Shown: piece by piece, positions 27,949-37,023 of the stretch
Layout: every line of letters begins with the position of its first letter
How positions within the stretch are numbered: the stretch's first letter is position 1
From: Clostridia bacterium
GTDB taxonomy: Bacteria; Bacillota; Clostridia; Christensenellales; Borkfalkiaceae
Assembly (NCBI GenBank): GCA_028720205.1
Contig: JAQYLE010000037.1
Span: forward strand, 27,797 to 91,796
DNA: 64,000 nt
Direction of reading: 5' to 3'
Made by a program: the position numbers and the translations under genes
Notes under the pieces: generated by a model
The model's input: only the letters and a program-made list of their open reading frames with translations
What the model was told of the DNA's origin: nothing
Databases searched by the model: none

Positions 27949-28446
27949 GTGAAAAAAGCGGAAGATAAAAAATTTATTCTGGACGCGTCGGGCGGATTGG
28001 ACGAGCCATCGGTAAAAGAGATCGAAAGCGCGATGCAGGCGTTCGTGGCTACCGACGTGCCGTTAAAAATCGAATGCGTGTTTGTCGGCGAAGAGGAAAT
28101 CCGCGCGCTCAACAGAGAAAAGCGCGGCGTGGATAAGGTGACGGACGTTTTATCCTTTCCCGAACTCGACGGCATAAAAGGTAAAAAAATTTTAAAAAAA
28201 GATTTTCCGTACGATCTCGACGAAGAAGGCGCGCTTCTGATCGGTTCTATCGCCGTATGCACGAAAAGGGCGGAAGAACAAGCGGAGGAATATAACCATT
28301 CCTATCGCCGCGAATTATATTATCTTATCGTGCACGGCATACTGCATTGTCTCGGGTACGATCATATGGAAGAGGCGGACAGGGCGGAAATGCGGAAAAA
28401 GGAAGAGGAAGTTCTGGGCGCGATGGGCGTTACGCGAAACGATTGA
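27949..28446 (+). CDS. ybeY: Endoribonuclease YbeY
   Basis: 165 residues. Acts in rRNA maturation and ribosome quality control. The zinc motif HGILHCLGYDH is complete and the family pattern NREKRGVDKVTDVLSFP is present. The start is a GTG at 27949, five bases after the previous stop, with a GAGGA site about 12 bases upstream inside the preceding gene. A charged insert (KGKKILKKDFPYDLDE) lengthens the central loop. Confidence 0.92.
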   Translation: MKKAEDKKFILDASGGLDEPSVKEIESAMQAFVATDVPLKIECVFVGEEEIRALNREKRGVDKVTDVLSFPELDGIKGKKILKKDFPYDLDEEGALLIGSIAVCTKRAEEQAEEYNHSYRRELYYLIVHGILHCLGYDHMEEADRAEMRKKEEEVLGAMGVTRND

Positions 28447-28474
28447 ACGCGAGAAACGATTGAACGCGAGAAAC
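28441..28474 (+). repeat. 17-bp tandem duplication
   Basis: gattgaacgcgagaaac occurs twice back to back (28441-28457, 28458-28474) at the ybeY stop. It looks like a recent slippage event and widens the ybeY-era gap. The first copy contains the ybeY stop codon. Confidence 0.7.
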
Positions 28475-28522
28475 GATGTAAAAAAGCGACGAAAAACGAA
28501 AACAGGGAGTACGGCAGGCAGT

Positions 28523-29422
28523 ATGAAAAGCGGATATGTGGCGGTGGTAGGCAAAGCCAACGCGGGTAAGAGCACGTTGATAAACGTAATGGTGGGCGAG
28601 AAAGTTTCGATTGTTTCTCCCCGCCCGCAAACCACGCGCGACAGAATTTTGGGGGTATTGACGGAAAAAGAGTATCAGATTGTGTTTGTGGATACGCCGG
28701 GCATTTACAAATCGAAAAACGCTCTGACGGAGATTATGGCGAAAACCGCGGAAGAAAGCGCGAAAGACGTGGACGTATTGCTGTACGTTATCGACGGCCA
28801 TATGCCGATTACCGACGACGATTTTAAACTGATCGACAAATACCGCGCGGCGGCCGCGGGCGCGCCGTTCATCGTTGCGTATACCAAAACGGATATTATG
28901 CCCAAAGAAAAAATTCCCGCCGATCTTTCCCTGTTTGCCGAAAAAGCGGAGGGGGTGGACGTGTTTCCCGTTTCCGCGCGGAAAGGGAAAAATATCCGCG
29001 CGCTGAAAGAATTTATAGCGCGACTTTTGCCCGAAGGAGAAAAAATATTCGAGCAGGATATCGTATCCGATCGCAGCGAAAAATTTATGCTGGGCGAGAT
29101 TATGCGCGAGAAAATTTTGCTGAAATTCGAGCAGGAGATTCCGCACGGCGTCGCCGTGGCGATCAATTATTTTACGAAAAACGATAGGGGCGTGTACGAA
29201 GTGAATCTGGACGTTATCTGCGAAAAGCCCGCTCATAAAGCGATTCTCATCGGCAAACAGGGCAGGGCGATAAAAGAGGTGTCTTCTTTCGCGCGGCAGG
29301 AGATGGAAAAATTTCTGCAGGGCAAGGTGTTTCTCACCACCTACGTAAAAGTAAAAGAAGATTGGCGCGAGCGCCCCGCGTTGCTGAAAGAATTCGGCTA
29401 CGAAAAACCGCGCGGAATATAA
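28523..29422 (+). CDS. era: GTPase Era
   Basis: 299 residues. Essential GTPase that binds 16S rRNA and aids 30S assembly. G1 GKANAGKST, G2 region SPRPQTTRD, G3 DTPG, G4 TKTD, and a C-terminal KH domain with ILIGKQGRAIKE. The ATG at 28523 is preferred to an upstream reading. The G1 motif has Ala where most Era have Asn or Pro (GKANAGKS), which is within family variation. Confidence 0.96.
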   Translation: MKSGYVAVVGKANAGKSTLINVMVGEKVSIVSPRPQTTRDRILGVLTEKEYQIVFVDTPGIYKSKNALTEIMAKTAEESAKDVDVLLYVIDGHMPITDDDFKLIDKYRAAAAGAPFIVAYTKTDIMPKEKIPADLSLFAEKAEGVDVFPVSARKGKNIRALKEFIARLLPEGEKIFEQDIVSDRSEKFMLGEIMREKILLKFEQEIPHGVAVAINYFTKNDRGVYEVNLDVICEKPAHKAILIGKQGRAIKEVSSFARQEMEKFLQGKVFLTTYVKVKEDWRERPALLKEFGYEKPRGI

Positions 29423-29522
29423 CGGGCGGGTATAAACGGAATAAAACCTCGCGTTTTCCGCAAACTAATCGTGCGTAACGCCTTCCGCCCGACGCGGCGG
29501 GCGGCGCGCGGGAGGGAAAAGC

Positions 29523-29645
29523 ATGCGGAAGGAAAAGGACGATACGAAAGCGGCGAAACTTGCCTGGGATCTGTTTGCAAAAACGGGAAGCGTAAGTTAT
29601 TATATGTTGTATCACGAACTTTCGGATAAGAATTTACGAAAGTAA
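29523..29645 (+). CDS. yqzL: YqzL-like small protein
   Basis: 40 residues. The core WDLFAKTGSVSYYMLYHEL matches the YqzL pattern, a short protein found between era and recO in many Firmicutes. GGGAGGG lies 6 bases before the ATG. Function unknown. The lysine/aspartate-rich N-terminal extension of about 12 residues is longer than in Bacillus. Confidence 0.8.
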   Translation: MRKEKDDTKAAKLAWDLFAKTGSVSYYMLYHELSDKNLRK

Positions 29646-29700
29646 AACGCGGCGGACGGGCGCGTAAACGCAACGACGGGGAAAGTAAGGGAAAGCGGCT

Positions 29701-30510
29701 ATGGAACGAAAGACTGACGCGATAGTGCTCCGGGCGACGGAGTATAAAGACGCGGATAAAATTTTAACCCTTCTCACTCCCTTCGAAGGCAAGATGACGG
29801 CGGGAATAAAAGGCGTGAAAAAGGCGGGGGCAAAACTTGCTTTCGCCGCGCAACCGTTCGCGTTCTGCGAGTACGTATTAGCGGAAAAAAACGGCAGAAA
29901 CACCGTGGTTTCCGCATATTTACACGACGGATTTTTCGCTCTTCGCACCGATATCGTGCGGTTTTACGCCGCCTGTTCCGTTACGGAATGTTGCGAAGCG
30001 CTCTGTGCGGAGGGAGAGGAAAGTCAGGGCTTGTTCGTAGCGGCGGCGGAAGCGTTACGCTCGCTTGCCTACGCGAAAGAGCGCGGGGAAACGTGCGGCG
30101 AGTCGTTGTGTTGTTTTCTGCTTACCGCGCTTTTCGAATCGGGATATATGATCGATTTGAACGGTTGCGGCGCGTGCGGCGAAGAAATTTTCGGTGCGCG
30201 GTGTTATTTCGATTTTTCCGCCGGGCGGTTTTTGTGCGGAAATTGCGGAGGAAAAATCGCGGAAAAGGAAATCGCGCGGGCAAGCGCGTGCACGTATCGT
30301 TTTTTACGCCGATGCGCGGGCGACGTAAGCGAAACGGGCGGAGAAGAGGAAACGGCGAAAAACGCAAAAGAGGCGGAAATTCGCGCGTTGCGGCTTTTAA
30401 AAGCATATCTCGTTAAAAAGACGGAACGGGAATATCCCTGTTTTACCGAATTTTTCCGCCTGTACGAGGCGTCGGCGCGGGAAGAAAATGCCGTAACGGC
30501 GAAAAATTGA
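29701..30510 (+). CDS. recO: DNA repair protein RecO
   Basis: 269 residues. Loads RecA onto SSB-coated DNA in the RecFOR pathway. N-terminal OB fold (DAIVLRATEYKDADKILTLLT), a helical middle, and a zinc knuckle with CGACG and CGNCGG around residues 158-183. The final 60 residues are helical as in the family. The usual place downstream of era/yqzL supports it. Two more Cys pairs than strictly needed (CSVTECCEALC) occur in the middle. Confidence 0.93.
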   Translation: MERKTDAIVLRATEYKDADKILTLLTPFEGKMTAGIKGVKKAGAKLAFAAQPFAFCEYVLAEKNGRNTVVSAYLHDGFFALRTDIVRFYAACSVTECCEALCAEGEESQGLFVAAAEALRSLAYAKERGETCGESLCCFLLTALFESGYMIDLNGCGACGEEIFGARCYFDFSAGRFLCGNCGGKIAEKEIARASACTYRFLRRCAGDVSETGGEEETAKNAKEAEIRALRLLKAYLVKKTEREYPCFTEFFRLYEASAREENAVTAKN

Positions 30511-30587
30511 ACAAACGAATAAAAAAGCGCGCGGCGGCGCGCGGAAAAGATTCCGCCGAAAATATACGTAATAAAAGGAAACGGTGT

Positions 30588-32501
30588 ATGGAACAGGAAA
30601 CAATACGGCAAAAACAAGAAAAAAAGCAGACGGTAAAAGCGGGCGTTACGCGCGCCGCAAAGGCGAAAAGGCAAAAGGAAATATTGCGTTCGTTGCTTAA
30701 AAACAGGGCGTATAAATGGAACGAACTTTTAGACGAAGCGGTGAAAGCGTACGTTGAAAAATTCGGCGACGAGCCGATAGATATTCCCGACCTGAAAGGA
30801 AAATTCGGTTCCAATTTCTCGCTGCTGGAAGAAGCGGGCGAAGCGGCGTTCGATAAGGCTACCAATCTTTGTTCGCTGGTCGAACCGTCGCAAAGCGCGT
30901 TGCAAAGCGCGTCGCAGAATGCGGCGCCGCAGGAAGAGGATACGACGACGCAAGCAAAAACCGCCCCGAAAAAAACGAAGAAAAACACGGCGGATTCCGC
31001 CGCGACGCGGCAGACGAAAGCAACAAAACGCGTCGCGGAAAACAAAGAGACGGACAGAATCAGCGAAAGGATCAGCGCGGAGGAAGAAAAGCGATCGGCG
31101 ATAGAAACCGCTTTGAAAAAAGCCGTGGAAAAAGCGGCGGCAAAAAAATCGGAAAAACCGCAGATACCGGAAGAAACGCAACAAACTGAAAAATCGCAGA
31201 AAACGGAAGAAGCGGAGCGAGAAACAGCGGAAAGCGCCGCGAAAAAAGAAGGCGCTTTTAAAACGAGCGAGAAAAAAGACGAGAAAAAAGATGAGAAAAA
31301 AACGCCCGCGAAGCGCGGCAGAAAATCCGTAAAAAAAGCCGATTCCGTTTCGGCGCAGGAGAGCCCCGCGCCCGTTCAGAACGCCACGGAAAAAGTCGGA
31401 ACAGTTCAGAAAGAAAAAGAAGCGGAGCGACAGGAGAAAACGGAACAACCGGAAAAAAAGGTTGCGAAAAACGAATTGTTATTAACGGAATTCGCGTTTT
31501 TGGGCAACTCTTCCAAACGCGCGGAAACAAAGACGGCGGAAAATATAAGCGCCGCGCCCGTTGCGGCCGTCGCGCCTTCCGCGCTCGTCGTTCCCGTTAC
31601 GGCGGCCGCAGCCGCTGCAAATGCCGCAGCCGCGGCGACGGAACAAAAGACTGACGCCGTGGAAAAGACGGTTAGCGGAGCAGCGGAAAACGTAGGGGAC
31701 AGAGGCAAATATAACGCCGTCGAAAAGAAAGACGAGGCGGATATGGGCGCGGCGAAAGAGGAAAATGCCGCGGAAAACAGCACTGCGCGTATCCAAAGCG
31801 CTTCTATCGATAAAAATCAGGCGAAAAACGTGCGGAATACGCAAAGCAGGAGCGCGCTGAACGCACAGTCCGCACCGAGCGCGCGGAGCAGATTGACGCG
31901 AACGAGCGGAACTAACGCGGCGGGCGGGCGCGTAAACGAGCGATACGCCGTTCAGACCGCCGACGAAAAACTGAAAGAGGAGTTTTTGCGTCGGCTGCGT
32001 TCGATGAGCGGCGAATATTTCGAATACTATGCGGTGTATCTGTTGGAGCGGTATTCTTTAAAAAACGGCAGAAGATTGGAAAGTCTGCGCATAACGGGCG
32101 GCAAAAACGACGGCGGAATAGACGGCGAGATCGAACTGACCGATCGTTTCGGCTTCCGTGAAACCATCTACATACAGGCGAAGAATTGGGATCCGACAAA
32201 AGGAGTGGCCGAAAAATGGATGATCGGGGAAACGCTGATTCAGCAGTTTGTAGGCGCGGCAACCTGCCGCCAATCGAAGGACGGCAAACGCAACAGCCGC
32301 GGTATTTTTATGACGACTTCTTCTTTCACCAAAGAGGCGAAGGAAATTTTAGCCGTTTTGGGCGAAAAGTTTATCGGCTACGACGGCGACGACGTATACG
32401 AAACGGCAAAGGAATGTTCGTTCGGATTGATTCGGGTAAACGGCGTTTGGCAACTCGACGAAAAACTGCTTTCCGGCGATAAGGCGTTTTTTAATATGTA
32501 A
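30588..32501 (+). CDS. Long disordered protein with C-terminal Mrr-type nuclease domain
   Basis: 637 residues. Residues 1-105 form a helical domain (LLKNRAYKWNELLDEAVKAYVEKF). About 105-450 is low complexity, rich in Lys, Glu, Ala and Thr. The final 170 residues are a PD-(D/E)xK fold: GEYFEYYAVYLLERYSLKNG, GGIDGEIEL and IYIQAKNW are the Mrr catalytic set (Asp, then QAK). Mrr enzymes cut modified DNA. No methylase or specificity gene is adjacent, and the position just after recO could mean a repair or surveillance role. The ATG at 30588 has AAAGGA upstream. Confidence 0.8.
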   Translation: MEQETIRQKQEKKQTVKAGVTRAAKAKRQKEILRSLLKNRAYKWNELLDEAVKAYVEKFGDEPIDIPDLKGKFGSNFSLLEEAGEAAFDKATNLCSLVEPSQSALQSASQNAAPQEEDTTTQAKTAPKKTKKNTADSAATRQTKATKRVAENKETDRISERISAEEEKRSAIETALKKAVEKAAAKKSEKPQIPEETQQTEKSQKTEEAERETAESAAKKEGAFKTSEKKDEKKDEKKTPAKRGRKSVKKADSVSAQESPAPVQNATEKVGTVQKEKEAERQEKTEQPEKKVAKNELLLTEFAFLGNSSKRAETKTAENISAAPVAAVAPSALVVPVTAAAAAANAAAAATEQKTDAVEKTVSGAAENVGDRGKYNAVEKKDEADMGAAKEENAAENSTARIQSASIDKNQAKNVRNTQSRSALNAQSAPSARSRLTRTSGTNAAGGRVNERYAVQTADEKLKEEFLRRLRSMSGEYFEYYAVYLLERYSLKNGRRLESLRITGGKNDGGIDGEIELTDRFGFRETIYIQAKNWDPTKGVAEKWMIGETLIQQFVGAATCRQSKDGKRNSRGIFMTTSSFTKEAKEILAVLGEKFIGYDGDDVYETAKECSFGLIRVNGVWQLDEKLLSGDKAFFNM

Positions 32502-32526
32502 AATTATGTAAAATAAGAGAAAAAGC

Positions 32527-32588
32527 ATATGGCAACACGAAAGCCGTATATGGCAACACGAAAGCCGTAGTATAAACATCAAAGCCGT
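32527..32588 (+). repeat. Two perfect 21-bp tandem repeats plus a decayed third
   Basis: The 21-bp unit starting atatggcaac and ending aaagccgt occurs at 32527-32547 and 32548-32568; a third partial copy (tataaacatcaaagccgt) ends at 32588. Lies 30 bases after the Mrr-domain gene in non-coding DNA. Confidence 0.7.
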
Positions 32589-32948
32589 AATATAAGCGGT
32601 TCGGTTTCGCGGCGCGGATTGCGCAACATGCGGGAAGGAAGCCGCGCTTTTTGAATAAAACGAAAGAATCAAACAAAAAAGCGAAAAAAAATGAAAAAAG
32701 CAAGGCGAAAGGCTTGATATTTTTTTCGTTTTATATTAAAATAATATTCGGCTGAAAAATAACGGCGGTTTTTTCGCGCGGTTTTTTATTGCAACATTAG
32801 CAAATACCGCTATTTGCAATACCGTCGTGCCGTTTGCGCATATGCGTACACGTCCGGCGACATATTTCCGGCGGGCGTAACTTTGTTTTCAACAGCGTTT
32901 TAAAAGTTTTACTATCAATAAAAAATTCATTTGGAGGAAGAAACACTT
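32589..32948. other. Non-coding stretch upstream of ppdK
   Basis: No credible gene. A weak hairpin with a T run (32698-32727) could end the upstream transcript. A 7-bp hairpin (gcaaata/tatttgc, about 32808-32825) lies in the probable ppdK leader. No clear promoter pair was found by eye, although ppdK looks highly expressed. Confidence 0.5.
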
Positions 32949-35600
32949 ATGGCTAAAAAGTATTGTTATCTGTTTACCGAAGGCAACGCGAAAATGCGCG
33001 AGCTTCTCGGCGGCAAGGGCGCAAACCTTGCGGAAATGACCAATATCGGTCTGCCCGTGCCCCAAGGCTTTACCATTTCCACGGAGGCATGCACGCAATA
33101 TTACGAGGACGGTAAGCAGATTAATCCCGAAATTCAGGCCGAGATTCTGGAATACATCGACAAAATGGAAAAAATCTGCGGCAAGAAATTCGGCGACAAA
33201 GAAAATCCCCTTCTGGTTTCCGTGCGTTCGGGCGCAAGAGCCTCTATGCCCGGTATGATGGATACCATTTTAAACCTCGGCTTAAACGAAGAAGTGGTGA
33301 ACGTCATCGCGGCGAAATCGGGAAATCCCCGTTGGGCGTGGGACTGCTACCGCAGATTTATTCAGATGTTCTCCGACGTGGTTATGGAGGTAGGCAAGAA
33401 ATATTTTGAAAAACTCATCGACGAGATGAAAGAGAAAAAGGGCGTTACGCAGGACGTGGAACTTGACGCCGACGATTTAAAGGAACTTGCCAACCAATTC
33501 AAAGCCGAATACAAAAAACAACTCGGCAAAGATTTCCCTTCCGACCCGAAAGAACAACTCTTCGAAGCGATCAAAGCCGTGTTCCGTTCGTGGGACAATC
33601 CCCGCGCAAACGTATACCGTATGGACCACGATATTCCGTACAGTTGGGGTACCGCGGTCAACGTGCAGATGATGGCGTTCGGCAACATGGGCGATAACTG
33701 CGGCACGGGCGTTGCCTTCACGCGTAACCCCGCCACCGGCGAAAAAGGACTGATGGGCGAATTTTTAACCAACGCGCAGGGCGAGGACGTGGTTGCCGGC
33801 GTACGTACGCCTATGCCTATCGCTAAAATGGCGGAAGTGTTCCCCAACGTGTACAAGCAGTTCCAGGAAGTTTGCAAAATTCTCGAAAACCATTACAAAG
33901 ATATGCAGGATATGGAATTCACCGTGGAAAACGAGAAGTTGTATATGCTGCAAACCCGTAACGGCAAGCGCACCGCCGCCGCCGCAATTAAAATCGCATG
34001 CGATTTAATCGACGAGGGCATGATCACCGAACAGGAGGCGCTGATGCAGATCGACGCGAAATCGCTGGATATGCTTCTGCACCCCACGTTCGACGCGAAA
34101 GATCTGAAAGCCGCCGATAAGACGGACGTGATCGGCAAAGGTATCGCCGCTTCTCCCGGCGCGGCTGCGGGCAGCATCGTATTCACTGCCGAGGACGCCG
34201 TGAAAGAGGGTAAGAACAAGAAGAAAGTTATTCTGGTACGCCTTGAAACTTCACCAGAAGATATCGAAGGCATGAAGTACGCGCAGGGCATTTTAACGGT
34301 GCGCGGCGGTCAGACCTCCCACGCGGCGGTAGTCGCCCGCGGTATGGGTACGTGCTGCGTTTCCGGTTGCGGCGACATCAAGATGCACGAAGATGAAAAG
34401 TATTTCGAACTTGCCGGCAAGGTATACCGCGAAGGCGACGAAATTTCGCTGGACGGCTCTACCGGCAACATTTACGGCAGACTGATCAAAACCGTTCCCG
34501 CCGACCCGAACAGCGGATACTTCGGGCGCATTATGGAACTTGCCGATAAATACAAGGCTATGGGCGTTCGCACCAACGCGGATACGCCTAAGGACGCGAA
34601 ACAGGCGGCGGCGTTCGGCGCGCAGGGCATCGGGCTTTGCCGTACCGAGCATATGTTCTTCGATCCGGACAGAATCGGCGCGTTCCGCGAAATGATCTGC
34701 TCCGATACGGTGGAAGAAAGAGAGGCGGCGCTTGCGAAGATCGAGCCGATGCAACAGGCGGATTTCGAAGGCTTGTTCGAGGCGCTGGGCGGCTATCCCG
34801 TAACCATTCGTTTCCTCGATCCCCCGCTGCACGAGTTTGTGCCTACCGAAGAGGCGGATATCGAAGCGCTCGCCAAGGCGAAGAACAAGAGCGTGAAACA
34901 GATTAAAGAAATCATCGATTCGCTGCACGAATTCAACCCGATGATGGGGCACCGCGGCTGCCGCTTGTGCGTGACTTATCCCGAAATCGCCGTTATGCAG
35001 ACGAAAGCCGTGATTAAAGCCGCGCTTGCCGTAAAGGAAAGACACGCGGATTGGAACATCGTTCCCGAAATAATGATTCCGCTTACCGGCGAAGTAAAAG
35101 AAATGAAGTTCGTGAAAGACGTTGTCGTAAAAACGGCGGACGAACTGATCGCTGCGGCGAAGTCCGATTTGAAATACGAAGTGGGTACGATGATTGAAAT
35201 TCCCCGCGCGGCGCTTACGGCTGACGAGATTGCCAAAGAGGCGGAATTCTTCTGCTTCGGTACCAACGATTTAACGCAGATGACGTTCGGCTTCTCCCGC
35301 GACGACGCCGGCAAGTTCTTGCCCGCGTACTATCAGAACAAGATTTACGAATCCGATCCGTTTGCGCGCCTCGATACCGTGGGCGTGGGCAAACTGATGA
35401 AGATGGCGGTGGAACTCGGCAGACAGACGCGTCCCGGAATGTCGTGCGGAATCTGCGGCGAACACGGCGGCGATCCTTCTTCGGTGGAGTTCTGCCACGA
35501 AATCGGACTCACGTATGTTTCCTGCTCGCCGTACCGCGTGCCCATCGCGCGCCTTGCCGCCGCACAGGCGAATATCCGTAATCCGAGGGCGACGAAATAA
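32949..35600 (+). CDS. ppdK: Pyruvate, phosphate dikinase
   Basis: 883 residues, full length. Interconverts pyruvate, ATP and phosphate with PEP, AMP and diphosphate, linking glycolysis and gluconeogenesis in anaerobes. N-terminal nucleotide domain (GGKGANLAEM, SVRSGARASMPGMMDT), phospho-His site GGQTSHAAVVARGMG, and a C-terminal PEP domain with CGICGEHGGDPSS, whose Cys is the active-site acid. The TTG at 32931 is part of the ribosome site, so the ATG at 32949 is used. It stands alone with a strong terminator. Codon choice looks like a highly expressed gene. Confidence 0.97.
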   Translation: MAKKYCYLFTEGNAKMRELLGGKGANLAEMTNIGLPVPQGFTISTEACTQYYEDGKQINPEIQAEILEYIDKMEKICGKKFGDKENPLLVSVRSGARASMPGMMDTILNLGLNEEVVNVIAAKSGNPRWAWDCYRRFIQMFSDVVMEVGKKYFEKLIDEMKEKKGVTQDVELDADDLKELANQFKAEYKKQLGKDFPSDPKEQLFEAIKAVFRSWDNPRANVYRMDHDIPYSWGTAVNVQMMAFGNMGDNCGTGVAFTRNPATGEKGLMGEFLTNAQGEDVVAGVRTPMPIAKMAEVFPNVYKQFQEVCKILENHYKDMQDMEFTVENEKLYMLQTRNGKRTAAAAIKIACDLIDEGMITEQEALMQIDAKSLDMLLHPTFDAKDLKAADKTDVIGKGIAASPGAAAGSIVFTAEDAVKEGKNKKKVILVRLETSPEDIEGMKYAQGILTVRGGQTSHAAVVARGMGTCCVSGCGDIKMHEDEKYFELAGKVYREGDEISLDGSTGNIYGRLIKTVPADPNSGYFGRIMELADKYKAMGVRTNADTPKDAKQAAAFGAQGIGLCRTEHMFFDPDRIGAFREMICSDTVEEREAALAKIEPMQQADFEGLFEALGGYPVTIRFLDPPLHEFVPTEEADIEALAKAKNKSVKQIKEIIDSLHEFNPMMGHRGCRLCVTYPEIAVMQTKAVIKAALAVKERHADWNIVPEIMIPLTGEVKEMKFVKDVVVKTADELIAAAKSDLKYEVGTMIEIPRAALTADEIAKEAEFFCFGTNDLTQMTFGFSRDDAGKFLPAYYQNKIYESDPFARLDTVGVGKLMKMAVELGRQTRPGMSCGICGEHGGDPSSVEFCHEIGLTYVSCSPYRVPIARLAAAQANIRNPRATK

Positions 35601-35650
35601 GCCAAAAACAGGGTTAAAAAGGTATAATTTACAATAAAACAGACAAAAAG

Positions 35651-35683
35651 CAGCCATTCTTGTGAAAGAGTGGCTGTTTTTTT
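35651..35683 (+). terminator. ppdK: Intrinsic terminator of ppdK
   Basis: An 11-bp stem (35651-35661 with 35666-35676), GTGA tetraloop, seven T. Marks the end of the housekeeping region. Confidence 0.9.
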
Positions 35684-35804
35684 ACTCCCGATAAGTCGTA
35701 GAAAAGGTAAAAATACCCCAAAAAACGCAGGTGGCCAATAAAATTGAACAGTGCGTTGTATATACTGATATGGGTGTTAGAGGGCGACAAAAAGAGGTAA
35801 TTTT

Positions 35805-36341
35805 ATGGTAAAATATAGTCTTATTATGGAATATTTGAAAAAAGGCAATAATTATTCGCAAATTGCAACGCTGTGTGGTTGCTCAAGAACAACTGTTTGG
35901 GAAGTCGTGAAACGAATAGATTATTTCAAAATTCAATTAGCGGATATTGACGGCATTGATGAAGCGGGACTACGGACTATACTATTTCCCGAACGGGTGA
36001 GGAAAGACGAAAAATATTTAGTCATTGATTTCAAATGGGAAGAATTTCAAATGCGAAAACATCAATCTTCACTTCGGTTATGTTGGAGAAGATATTGCAA
36101 ACGCGCGGCAAAGCAAGGTCTTAAAGCGTATAGTTGGGCAAGTTTCGGACTTCTATATACTCAATATAAAAAACCTTGTGCCGACGATGACGATCCGCAC
36201 GACGCGGTAAGAAACAAATTAAAACGTTATAATTTATTGTTGTCGTATTGCAATCCAAACGACGAGCAATATCAAAAGTTAAAGAAAGAAAAGGAAGAGT
36301 GGCTTAAAGCTTTACATCTTGAAGAAAATAAAATTCTTTAA
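35805..36341 (+). pseudogene. IS21-family IstA remnant (N-terminal part only)
   Basis: 178 residues. An N-terminal helix-turn-helix (MEYLKKGNNYSQIATLCGCSRTTVWEVVKR) is followed by a stretch resembling the IstA linker (SSLRLCWRRYCKRAA, YSWASFGLLYTQYK). No DDE catalytic core follows, and no istB is nearby; a true IstA has 400 or more residues. It has a good ribosome site (AGAGG). The upstream string gtggccaataaaattgaaca at 35731 may be an IS end. The stop is clean, so a domesticated DNA-binding protein is also possible. Confidence 0.6.
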
Positions 36342-36570
36342 TAATAGGCGATTGTTTTGTTGGTAAATAGCGTAAGAAAATTGTTTGGTTCTTTTTACGA
36401 TGTATAAGAAAACAACATTCAAAGAATTGCAGAATAAAATCAAATTGCTTTTTAATATATAGAAAGAAAATAATGTGTCACTATGAAAAACATCGCGATA
36501 ACTATATTTTCACTTGAAAAAATAATCAATAAGTGATATAATAAATCTGGATGAAAATGGAGATGTTTTT
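36342..36570. other. AT-rich gap, nothing coding seen
   Basis: Clearly lower GC than the flanks. It contains only the XRE-gene promoter at its right end. Confidence 0.5.
36514..36542 (+). promoter_or_regulatory. Sigma-A promoter of the small XRE gene
   Basis: TTGAAA (36514-36519), a 17-base spacer and TATAAT (36537-36542), 28 bases before the start codon. Confidence 0.8.
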
Positions 36571-36777
36571 ATGAGTAAAATTTCGTATAAACCACTATGG
36601 AAAATTTTAATAGATAAGGACTTAAAGAAAAAAGACCTTGTCGAGATGGCAAATATTAGTAATTTTACACTTAATAAGTTGTCACACAATGGGACAGTTA
36701 CAACCGAAACGTTGCTTAAAATATGCTCGGCGCTAAATTGTTCGGTTAATGATATAGTTGAAATTATTGAAGATTAA
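36571..36777 (+). CDS. Cro/XRE-type helix-turn-helix protein
   Basis: 68 residues, a single Cro-like domain (LIDKDLKKKDLVEMANISNFTLNKLS, TLLKICSALNCSVNDIVEI) of the HTH_26 type common in mobile elements and toxin-antitoxin loci. GGAG lies 8 bases before the ATG and a consensus promoter precedes it, so it is a live gene. AT-rich codon use differs from the housekeeping block. No partner toxin is seen. Confidence 0.88.
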   Translation: MSKISYKPLWKILIDKDLKKKDLVEMANISNFTLNKLSHNGTVTTETLLKICSALNCSVNDIVEIIED

Positions 36778-37023
36778 AAATATTAGTAGTAAAAATGTTA
36801 GGATGCTCTATTTTTGCCTTTATATCTAAGTATAGAGTACAGTAATTCTTCTTAATGTTGGGGGGGATGATTTCTAAATTGATCTATTGTGGCACCCCTT
36901 TGGAAGGAAGGAGGATATCAGGTTGGCGTAAAAGAATTAATTGGCACAAAATATTTTTTGTAGTAATATAAACCTATACAAGGATTTGTTGTAGGTTGAA
37001 TTTATGATAAATCGGAGGTAATT

